A stretch of DNA of 17,295 nt, from contig JBHYDC010000034.1 of assembly GCA_051861205.1 (NCBI GenBank), positions 1-17,295 of the forward strand, in the 5' to 3' direction. Shown here one piece after another: positions 8,265 to 17,295 of the stretch. The stretch is from JBHYDC01 sp051861205 (GTDB lineage: Bacteria; Pseudomonadota; Alphaproteobacteria; Rhizobiales; Pleomorphomonadaceae). Both the position numbers and the translations under genes were made by a program. The notes under the pieces were generated by a model. That model did not search any database. It saw only the letters and a list, made by a program, of their open reading frames with translations, and was not told where the DNA came from. Within the stretch, counting starts at the first letter, position 1. Every line of letters begins with the position of its first letter.

Positions 8265-8270
8265 TCCGCC
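8255..8270 (+). other. Hairpin over the rpoB stop codon
   Basis: GGCGGA (8255-8260) and TCCGCC (8265-8270) form a perfect 6-bp stem whose four-base loop is GTAA. As RNA this is a GNRA-type tetraloop (GUAA) that contains the UAA stop codon of rpoB (8262-8264). There is no T-tract, so it is not an intrinsic terminator. It could influence mRNA stability in the 165-nt rpoB-rpoC spacer; no function is shown. Confidence 0.4.
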
Positions 8271-8429
8271 TCGTCCGTTTCCGACGAAGCACCGCACGGT
8301 CGCCCCAATGGTCCGGTAGGATAAGGGTAGGCCGGCGGGTTTTCGGGGCCGCACCAGTTTTATGTGAGCCAACACCGGAGCGCGTCAGCGGCACGCGCGA
8401 GGGTCGGTTCGCCAGAGGAGAGAGAGCCC

Positions 8430-12641
<4,212 letters not shown>

Positions 12642-12666
12642 TGTAGGCAAAATTGGACGAAATGAG

Positions 12667-12697
12667 AAAACCCGGCGGCACCACCGCCGGGTTTTTT
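12667..12697 (+). terminator. Intrinsic terminator of the rpoBC operon
   Basis: The stem CCCGGCGG (12671-12678) pairs with CCGCCGGG (12684-12691) around the loop CACCA. Flanking AAAA (12667-12670) pairs with the start of a six-T tract (12692-12697). This is a textbook Rho-independent terminator 25 nt after the rpoC stop. It separates the housekeeping operon from the peroxidase-chemoreceptor genes. Confidence 0.95.
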
Positions 12698-12701
12698 GTT
12701 C

Positions 12702-12720
12702 CTACAATTTTCAATTGTAG
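12702..12720 (+). repeat. AT-rich perfect inverted repeat
   Basis: CTACAATT (12702-12709) and AATTGTAG (12713-12720) form a perfect 8-bp inverted repeat with a 3-nt TTC spacer, five nt after the T-tract of the rpoC terminator. It is unusually AT-rich for this genome. It might be a second weak hairpin, a protein-binding dyad, or a scar of the junction where the accessory genes begin. Function is unknown. Confidence 0.6.
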
Positions 12721-12742
12721 AATTTGCACAGCTTCCAACGCT

Positions 12743-12795
12743 CGCATGCATAAATGCGCGGATTAACGCTGATTTAATTGACCGACGATCATAAT
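12743..12795 (+). promoter_or_regulatory. Possible promoter/operator region of the peroxidase gene
   Basis: The AT-rich spacer after rpoC contains a dyad, CGCAT (12743-12747) and ATGCG (12754-12758) with a 6-nt spacer, that could be an operator. CATAAT (12790-12795) is a 5/6 match to a -10 element and would start transcription near 12802, ahead of the GAGGAG at 12813. No convincing -35 lies at the right distance, so an activator or another sigma factor may be needed. Evidence is weak. Confidence 0.25.
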
Positions 12796-12830
12796 CTTCG
12801 CGAATAATGTGCGAGGAGATCGTATTCAAT

Positions 12831-13856
12831 ATGTTTAAATTTATGCAGGGAGTGCCGATTACGGTATGTGCGATCATCACCATGTTTAATGGTGCGGAAA
12901 GTCTTGCTGCGGATATTGCGGCCGCCAAAGAATACAAATCAGTTTATGTGAGACCTTCCACAATACCCTTTCCGGAAGACAATCCCTACACCCCGCAAAA
13001 GGCTGCGCTCGGCAAAGCGTTGTTTTTTGATCCGCGGCTGTCGGGTCACGGCAACATGACCTGCGCGACGTGCCATAACCCCTCCTTCGGGTGGGAAACG
13101 CCGCAGACTACGCCTATCGGCGCCAAAAACACCGCGCTTGAACGTCAGGCACCGACGATTCTCAACGTCGCTTTCATCCAGCCGTTCTTTTGGGACGGCC
13201 GCGCCAAAACCGCCGAAGAACAGGCCAAGGGGCCCATCGAAAACCCCTTGGAAATGGACCTGCCGCTTCAAAAGGCGGTCGCCGTGATCAGCGCGAGCCC
13301 GGACTATACCAGGCTGTTCGACGCTGTTTTCCCCGGCAAGGGCGTCACGGAAGACACCATCGTTCAGGCGATTGCCACTTACGAACGTACAGTGGTGGCA
13401 AGCTATTCTCCCTTCGACGCTTGGATCGACGGGGATGAAAAGGCGATATCTGATTCAGCCAAGCGCGGCTTCGTTGTTTTCAACGAGAAGGGCGAGTGCG
13501 CGGTCTGCCATTCCGGGTGGAATTTCACGGACAACCTTTTCCACGACATCGGAGTCACGGATACGGATCTTGGACGCGGCAAATTGGATCCGAATAACCA
13601 GCTTGCACAGTTTGCATTCAAAACACCAAGCCTGCGCGATATCGCCCAGCGTGCTCCCTACATGCACAACGGCCTGACCGCCACCTTGAAAGACGTTGTT
13701 CGGCATTATGAGACCGGCGGCATCGACCGGCCGTCCAGATCGCCTTTGATGAATGCCATTCAACTGAGTGACCAGGAACGCGACGACCTCGTGGCCTTCC
13801 TGCATTCATTGACCGGAACAAAGCAGGTCGTTCCGCTTCCCATTCTCCCGAACTGA
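12831..13856 (+). CDS. Di-heme cytochrome c peroxidase / MauG-family protein
   Basis: A 341-residue secreted protein of the bacterial di-heme peroxidase family. An N-terminal hydrophobic segment (about 6-28, ending SLAA) looks like a Sec signal peptide, placing it in the periplasm. The mature part has two c-type heme motifs, CATCH (78-82) and CAVCH (223-227). It also has family landmarks: ALFFDPRLSG, PTILNVAFIQPFFWDGR, and TPSLRDIAQRAPYMHNG before the C-terminal VVRHYETGG. Typical members reduce H2O2 to water with electrons from a cytochrome or cupredoxin; MauG-type relatives oxidise protein substrates. Heme axial ligands beyond the CXXCH histidines cannot be assigned by eye, so the subfamily is open. 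ATG 12831 is chosen for GAGGAG 12 nt upstream; ATG 12807 lacks such a site. A chemoreceptor gene follows after 11 nt. Confidence 0.92.
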   Translation: MFKFMQGVPITVCAIITMFNGAESLAADIAAAKEYKSVYVRPSTIPFPEDNPYTPQKAALGKALFFDPRLSGHGNMTCATCHNPSFGWETPQTTPIGAKNTALERQAPTILNVAFIQPFFWDGRAKTAEEQAKGPIENPLEMDLPLQKAVAVISASPDYTRLFDAVFPGKGVTEDTIVQAIATYERTVVASYSPFDAWIDGDEKAISDSAKRGFVVFNEKGECAVCHSGWNFTDNLFHDIGVTDTDLGRGKLDPNNQLAQFAFKTPSLRDIAQRAPYMHNGLTATLKDVVRHYETGGIDRPSRSPLMNAIQLSDQERDDLVAFLHSLTGTKQVVPLPILPN

Positions 13857-13867
13857 AAAGACGTGCA

Positions 13868-15511
13868 ATGTCCATTCTTGCCCGCACCATTGCCGCATTC
13901 GGCGCCGTCGTATTCGTGTTTGCTGTTCAAAGCGTCACCGTTTCCTGGTTGATCACCTCGCTCGGATCGGATGTCGAATATGCGACGACTGCCCCCGTCA
14001 ACGCCGTCGACGCCGCGCGCAGTGCGGCGAGCGCTCTTGAATCTGCACGCGGTTACGTTTTGGAAGTGACCGACGGTGTGCGCGTGCTCATGCCGGACGA
14101 GGTTCGCCCCGAACTCAAGCGCCGCTTCGAGAACATCGACCGCGAGTTGGCCCGGCTTGAAGCAATCGGCGGCAGTCCCGAGTTGGAACTCACCCGTAAG
14201 TTTGTGGCGAAGTGGGAGATGGGTGCCGCAAGCCTTGTCTCGGGTGATGCCGTAACCAGCATTCCTGCCCCACATGTGATGGAAAAGCTCCAGCGTGAGG
14301 CCGACAAAGCCATGCGGAGCCTCGTCGAGACGGCGCTTTCCGATCTCCAGATTGCCCGCGAATCCATAAGCGAAACCATCCGGCACACGTTGATTTGGGC
14401 GATCGCCAGCGGTGCCGTCGCCCTTGTATTCGCGATGGGTCTCGCCTTTGTCTTCGCAATCTCCTTCAACCGGCCGATTTCCAGGCTGGAAGCGCGCATG
14501 CGCTTCATGGCTAAGGGCGATCTGAAAGCGGCAATCCCCGATCTCACGCGCCGTGATGAAATTGGCGCCATGGCCAAGACGCTGGATAGCCTGCGGTCAT
14601 CGCTGGAGGCTGCGGAAACAATGCGCTCCGAAGCGGGTATCGATGCAGAAGCGCGCCAGCGCCGCGCGATGCGCACTGAAAAAGTGATTGCCGAATTCGA
14701 CCGGACTGTGAAGGAAATCGCGGCGGAATTTGAATCTTCAGCCGGCACCCTGACCGCGACGGCCGAAGGGTTGACCGTCACGTCCTCAACCGCAACCTCG
14801 CGGGCGGAGCTTGTCGCGAATGTCTCGGAAACGGCGTCCGCCAATGTCGGAACCGTTGCAGTCGCCGCTGAACAACTCGCCGCCTCGGTCGAAGAGATCA
14901 GCCGGCAGGTCGAGGAATCCGCACAATTCGCGAGCCATGCCGTTGTTGAGGCCGACAAGACCGCGCAGACCGTGCGAGACCTATCCGTGACGGCCGGCCG
15001 CATCGGCGAGATCATCTCGCTCATCGATGCGATCGCGTCGCAGACCAATCTTCTCGCGCTCAACGCCACGATCGAAGCGGCCCGCGCCGGAGAAGCCGGC
15101 CGTGGCTTTGCCGTCGTGGCCGCCGAAGTGAAGGGCCTAGCCGACCAGACGGCCAAGGCGACAAGCCAGATCGCCCAGCAAATCGGGGCGATCCAAGCGT
15201 CTACCGGAGAGGCTGTTGCTGCCATCAGTACGATCGCCGGTACGATCGAGCGCCTGAACGGCACCACGGGAGCCATTGCATCGGCCGTCGAGCAGCAGTC
15301 TGCTACGACGCGGGAAATCGCGCGCAACGTTCAGCGGGCCTCGGAAGGGACCAGCGAGGTCAGCGCGAGTATTCAGGATGTGACGCGGGCCTCGCAGGAA
15401 GCCAACAAGGCGGCAGGGCAGGTGGTTAGCGCCGCCGACAGGCTCGGTCACCAGGCGGGACGTCTGCGCCGCGAGCTGAACCAATTCCTTGATGCCGTCA
15501 GAGCCGCGTAG
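13868..15511 (+). CDS. Methyl-accepting chemotaxis protein (transmembrane)
   Basis: A 547-residue chemoreceptor. TM1 (about 7-31) and TM2 (about 174-199) flank a predicted mostly helical periplasmic sensor of about 140 residues that I cannot match to a named ligand-binding family. A HAMP domain follows (about 200-253; NRPISRLEARM, DLTRRDEIGAMA). The cytoplasmic signalling coiled coil has the highly conserved hairpin tip near 384-421 (IDAIASQTNLLALNATIEAA, ARAGEAGRGFAVVAAEV), which binds CheA and CheW. The C-terminus ends FLDAVRAA without the NWETF-type CheR/CheB docking pentapeptide. It starts 11 nt after the peroxidase stop, so the two genes are probably co-transcribed. The ribosome binding site is weak (GAAAAGA), suggesting coupled translation. 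A role in sensing redox state or oxidants is inference from this neighbour. Confidence 0.95.
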   Translation: MSILARTIAAFGAVVFVFAVQSVTVSWLITSLGSDVEYATTAPVNAVDAARSAASALESARGYVLEVTDGVRVLMPDEVRPELKRRFENIDRELARLEAIGGSPELELTRKFVAKWEMGAASLVSGDAVTSIPAPHVMEKLQREADKAMRSLVETALSDLQIARESISETIRHTLIWAIASGAVALVFAMGLAFVFAISFNRPISRLEARMRFMAKGDLKAAIPDLTRRDEIGAMAKTLDSLRSSLEAAETMRSEAGIDAEARQRRAMRTEKVIAEFDRTVKEIAAEFESSAGTLTATAEGLTVTSSTATSRAELVANVSETASANVGTVAVAAEQLAASVEEISRQVEESAQFASHAVVEADKTAQTVRDLSVTAGRIGEIISLIDAIASQTNLLALNATIEAARAGEAGRGFAVVAAEVKGLADQTAKATSQIAQQIGAIQASTGEAVAAISTIAGTIERLNGTTGAIASAVEQQSATTREIARNVQRASEGTSEVSASIQDVTRASQEANKAAGQVVSAADRLGHQAGRLRRELNQFLDAVRAA

Positions 15512-15809
15512 TGGCCTTGGAGAGTCGCGATTCTGCATCGGCGACGAAGGATGCCTCGATCTTGCCGCTGGCGAATGTCGCCGGCGTCTTGGAGTACTGA
15601 TTCTGGTTGAGTTTGCGCACCCCGTGACGGCACAAAGAAGCGACCAAACCCCTCGTCTGCAGCCGTCGAACTCCGCAGGCAGACCAGTAAATCCAGGTAT
15701 TTGGCTCTTTGATGGATGGGTGAGTGCCGGTCAACTTCTCTGAACGCGCCCGCGCATTGCCGGTGGCTTGTCCGAAGTCCCGAAATCTAGAGTTTTCTTA
15801 TCGCGTGCC
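15512..15809 (+). other. Gene-free stretch after the chemoreceptor gene, with two hairpins
   Basis: No convincing gene is seen here. Two hairpins follow the stop. At 15524-15545, GTCGC/GCGAC plus inner GAT/ATC form 8 bp with one bulge. At 15566-15586, CGCTGGCGA pairs with TCGCCGGCG (9 bp, one G-U) around an ATG loop. Neither has a T-tract; they may stabilise the mRNA end or mark Rho-dependent termination. The rest (15587-15809) shows nothing recognisable. A 78-codon minus-strand frame from a TTG (15734 to 15498) is open but resembles no protein I know. Confidence 0.4.
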
Positions 15810-15838
15810 TTGACGGACGGGGAATGTTTGACTAGGTT
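15810..15838 (+). promoter_or_regulatory. Candidate promoter upstream of the str operon
   Basis: TTGACG (15810-15815), preceded by C to give the alphaproteobacterial CTTGAC, is 17 nt from TAGGTT (15833-15838). The -35 matches 5/6; the -10 is weaker. Initiation is expected near 15845. It is the best promoter-like pair between the chemoreceptor gene and rpsL. It could drive rpsL-rpsG-fusA through a leader of about 330 nt, or a separate small RNA ending at the terminator at 15996-16029. Confidence 0.6.
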
Positions 15839-15844
15839 CCGCGA

Positions 15845-16034
15845 ACTTGAAGACGGGGTTCGTAAGAGCTGCCGCGTCGGGCGCGCCAAATGTGCTGGAC
15901 GGAGAGCTCTTAAACACTCGCCTCATTCCGATGGTGAAAGCTGTAGCACGCACGACCGGCGCCCTTAAAAAGTGCTGGTCCTCTGCATACCGCAGCGCCG
16001 TCCGGGGATTTCCCGGTAACGGCGTTTTTCGTTT
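15845..16034 (+). ncRNA. Candidate structured RNA (small RNA or str-operon leader)
   Basis: About 190 nt between a promoter and an intrinsic terminator, with little coding potential but dense pairing. The largest hairpin spans 15863-15912: TAAGAGCT/AGCTCTTA (8 bp), a small internal loop, then CGTCGGGCGC/GTGCTGGACG with one G-G mismatch and loop GCCAAAT. A second hairpin at 15954-15980 pairs GACCGGCGC with GTGCTGGTC (9 bp, two G-U) around CCTTAAAAA. A small CTGC/GCAG hairpin (15983-15995) runs directly into the terminator. The two large hairpins share a GGCGC-loop-GTGCTGG core, like a repeated recognition element. I do not recognise it as tmRNA, RNase P, SRP RNA or a known riboswitch; 6S RNA looks unlikely because the two ends do not form one long stem. 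Start and end are inferred. Confidence 0.5.
15996..16029 (+). terminator. Strong intrinsic terminator upstream of rpsL
   Basis: CGCCGT (15996-16001) pairs with ACGGCG (16019-16024) and CCGGG (16002-16006) with CCCGG (16012-16016), giving 11 bp with a 2-nt TA bulge and loop GATTT. The stem is followed at once by TTTTT (16025-16029) and then CGTTTTGTTT. Orientation is + strand. A second, AT-rich hairpin (TTTCGTTT 16027-16034 with AAACGAAA 16040-16047) overlaps the T-tract and could compete with it. It lies 149 nt before rpsL, so it either ends a separate RNA or attenuates the str operon. Confidence 0.85.
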
Positions 16035-16129
16035 TGTTTAAACGAAAGCCGATCTGCGGAATGAACGAGCTGGGGCTCGCCATCCATCGCGAATGCGCGG
16101 GTGGGGTAGGGCTCCAAGAGATGAGTGAT

Positions 16130-16157
16130 GTTCCTGTCGCGCTGATAGCGTCGGAAC
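16130..16157 (+). promoter_or_regulatory. Hairpin in the rpsL 5' leader
   Basis: GTTCC (16130-16134) pairs with GGAAC (16153-16157), and inside it CGCT (16140-16143) pairs with AGCG (16147-16150), leaving an asymmetric internal loop. It ends 20 nt before the rpsL ATG and just before the ribosome binding site. The position would suit translational control of the str operon, but no binding protein can be named from the sequence. No clear promoter is visible between 16035 and 16177. Confidence 0.45.
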
Positions 16158-16177
16158 AGTGAGATTGAAGGTGAAGG

Positions 16178-16549
16178 ATGCCGACGATCAACCAGTTGAT
16201 CCGTAACCCGCGCACGCCGCCGGTTTACCGGGAGAAGGCGCGCCACCTTGAGGCGTGCCCGCAGAAGCGTGGTGTATGCACGCGCGTCTACACGACCACT
16301 CCGAAGAAGCCAAACTCGGCACTTCGTAAGGTCGCCAAGGTGCGTCTGACGAACGGTTATGAAGTGATCGGCTACATCCCCGGCGAGGGTCACAACCTTC
16401 AGGAGCACTCGGTCGTCATGATCCGTGGTGGCCGCGTGAAGGACCTTCCCGGCGTCCGCTATCATATCCTCCGCGGTGTGCTCGATACTCAGGGTGTCAA
16501 GAACCGCAAGCAGCGTCGCTCCAAGTATGGTGCGAAGCGTCCGAAGTGA
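16178..16549 (+). CDS. rpsL: 30S ribosomal protein S12
   Basis: A 123-residue S12 of normal length, a small-subunit protein at the decoding centre that monitors codon-anticodon pairing. It contains LEACPQKRGVCTRVYTTTPK and EGHNLQEHSVVMIRGGRVKD. The classic streptomycin-resistance positions are wild type: K43 in TPKKPNSA and K88 in RVKDLPGVRYH, predicting sensitivity through S12. GAAGG (16167-16171) is the ribosome binding site, 6 nt before the ATG. It opens the str operon, followed by rpsG after 76 nt and then fusA. Residues 10-22 (NPRTPPVYREKAR) form the variable N-terminal extension. Confidence 0.98.
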   Translation: MPTINQLIRNPRTPPVYREKARHLEACPQKRGVCTRVYTTTPKKPNSALRKVAKVRLTNGYEVIGYIPGEGHNLQEHSVVMIRGGRVKDLPGVRYHILRGVLDTQGVKNRKQRRSKYGAKRPK

Positions 16550-16625
16550 TCGGCCGGCTCTGCGGCACGTTCGCAGGCTTTCTGGTCCACGGATCCTCTA
16601 GAACAGTTACCCGGAGACGTTAGGC

Positions 16626-17096
16626 ATGTCCCGTCGTCATAGTGCCGAGAAGCGTGAGATTAACCCGGACCCGAAGTTCGGCGATCTCGTTGTTTCGAAG
16701 TTCATGAATTCGATCATGAAGGATGGCAAGAAGTCGGTCGCCGAGGCGATCGTCTACGGCGCCTTCGATAGCGTCGAAGGCCGCTCGCGGCAGAACCCCT
16801 TGCAGGTCTTCCATGCGGCCTTGCACAACGTCATGCCGCAGATCGAAGTTCGGTCGCGGCGCGTCGGCGGCGCCACCTACCAGGTGCCTGTGGAAGTTCG
16901 TACCGAGCGCCGTCAGGCTCTCGCCATTCGCTGGCTGATCACAGCTGCGCGTGGCCGTAACGAAAAGACAATGGTCGATCGGCTTTCGGGCGAACTGCTC
17001 GATGCCTCGAACAACCGCGGCACCGCCGTGAAGAAGCGCGAAGATACGCACCGGATGGCTGAAGCCAACCGCGCCTTCTCGCACTATCGCTGGTGA
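16626..17096 (+). CDS. rpsG: 30S ribosomal protein S7
   Basis: A 156-residue S7, the primary assembly protein of the 30S head, which binds the 3' major domain of 16S rRNA near the E site. The N-terminus MSRRHSAEKREINPDPKFGD is typical, followed by the helical core (SKFMNSIMKDGKKSVAE) and the beta-hairpin signature RSRRVGGATYQVPVEVR. The C-terminus AFSHYRW is the usual alphaproteobacterial ending. GGAGA (16613-16617) lies 8 nt before the ATG. In E. coli, S7 represses the str operon by binding the rpsL-rpsG spacer; here that spacer is 76 nt and no specific site is recognised in it. Confidence 0.98.
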   Translation: MSRRHSAEKREINPDPKFGDLVVSKFMNSIMKDGKKSVAEAIVYGAFDSVEGRSRQNPLQVFHAALHNVMPQIEVRSRRVGGATYQVPVEVRTERRQALAIRWLITAARGRNEKTMVDRLSGELLDASNNRGTAVKKREDTHRMAEANRAFSHYRW

Positions 17097-17120
17097 CCCC
17101 TTCGCGCGGAGAATACTGAC

Positions 17121-17295
17121 ATGCCTCGCTTGCACAAAATCGAGGACTACCGCAACTTCGGCATCATGGCCCACATCGACGCGGGCAAGACGACGACGAC
17201 CGAGCGGATCCTCTATTACTCCGGCAAGTCGCACAAGATCGGCGAAGTGCACGACGGCGCTGCAACCATGGATTACATGGAGCAAGAGCAGGAGC
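17121..17295 (+). CDS. fusA: Elongation factor G, N-terminal part (cut by window edge)
   Basis: The first 58 codons of EF-G, the GTPase that drives tRNA-mRNA translocation on the ribosome. The start MPRLHKIEDYRNFGIMAHI leads into the G1 P-loop AHIDAGKTT (residues 17-25). Next come the switch I approach TERILYYSGKSHKIGEVHDG and the conserved MEQEQE. GGAGA (17108-17112) is 8 nt upstream of the ATG. It follows rpsG by 24 nt in the conserved rpsL-rpsG-fusA order. The frame is open to the window end; the rest, including domains II-V, is not visible. Confidence 0.97.
   Translation, partial: MPRLHKIEDYRNFGIMAHIDAGKTTTTERILYYSGKSHKIGEVHDGAATMDYMEQEQE

Noticed and set aside
8364..8429. 22-codon N-terminal extension of rpoC from GTG
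   Set aside because: Homologues begin MNQEV, which starts at 8430 after a purine-rich ribosome binding site.
12778..12796. FNR/FixK-like site TTGAC...ATCAT upstream of the peroxidase gene
   Set aside because: The half-sites are spaced 5 nt instead of 4 and the second half does not match ATCAA, so it fails the TTGAT-N4-ATCAA pattern.
15498..15734. A 78-codon minus-strand frame after the chemoreceptor gene
   Set aside because: TTG start, no clear ribosome binding site, overlap with the chemoreceptor 3' end, and no recognisable protein. It could be a remnant gene, but nothing supports that; a protein search would decide.
15768..16041. Two + strand frames of 66 and 64 codons upstream of rpsL
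   Set aside because: They overlap the promoter and the structured RNA, lack ribosome binding sites, and have unbiased arginine- and serine-rich composition.
16591..16602. GGATCCTCTAGA in the rpsL-rpsG spacer, matching adjacent BamHI-XbaI sites of common cloning vectors
   Set aside because: The flanking bases do not match a vector polylinker and the spacing between rpsL and rpsG is normal, so chance is more likely than contamination.

Overview
The window is the rpoBC/str ribosomal-protein region of an alphaproteobacterium, most likely of the order Hyphomicrobiales (Rhizobiales). This is inferred from high GC content, the order tuf-trnW-secE-nusG-rplKA-rplJL-rpoBC ... rpsL-rpsG-fusA, a 1379-residue RpoB beginning MAQTFNG, a 1403-residue RpoC beginning MNQEV, and GTG as the likely rplJ start. 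A finer taxonomic call is not supported by sequence alone. All confident genes lie on the + strand.

Positions 1-3919: the 3' end of tuf (EF-Tu), a GC hairpin, a candidate promoter, tRNA-Trp(CCA), secE (translocase subunit), nusG (elongation factor), and the L11 operon genes rplK and rplA. A 460-nt gene-free leader then precedes rplJ and rplL, which encode the ribosomal stalk proteins L10 and L7/L12. Positions 3920-12641: a terminator-like attenuator, then rpoB and rpoC, encoding the beta and beta' subunits of RNA polymerase. A textbook intrinsic terminator follows rpoC. The known catalytic and metal-binding motifs of both subunits are intact.

Positions 12642-16177 are the accessory part. An AT-richer intergenic stretch leads into a two-gene unit: a periplasmic di-heme cytochrome c peroxidase/MauG-family protein and, 11 nt later, a transmembrane methyl-accepting chemotaxis protein. 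They sit between rpoC and rpsL, which are often neighbours in related genomes. About 670 nt without a convincing gene follow. This stretch holds two hairpins after the chemoreceptor gene, a good candidate promoter (TTGACG-17-TAGGTT), and about 190 nt of densely hairpinned sequence ending in a strong intrinsic terminator. That is either an unrecognised small RNA or an attenuating leader of the str operon.

Positions 16178-17295: rpsL (S12), rpsG (S7) and the first 58 codons of fusA (EF-G), cut by the window edge.

Most genes here are ordinary transcription and translation machinery. The parts that merit a second look are the structured RNA before rpsL, the peroxidase-chemoreceptor pair, the rplL-rpoB attenuator and the long rplJ leader. 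I saw no CRISPR array, insertion sequence, integrase or attachment site.
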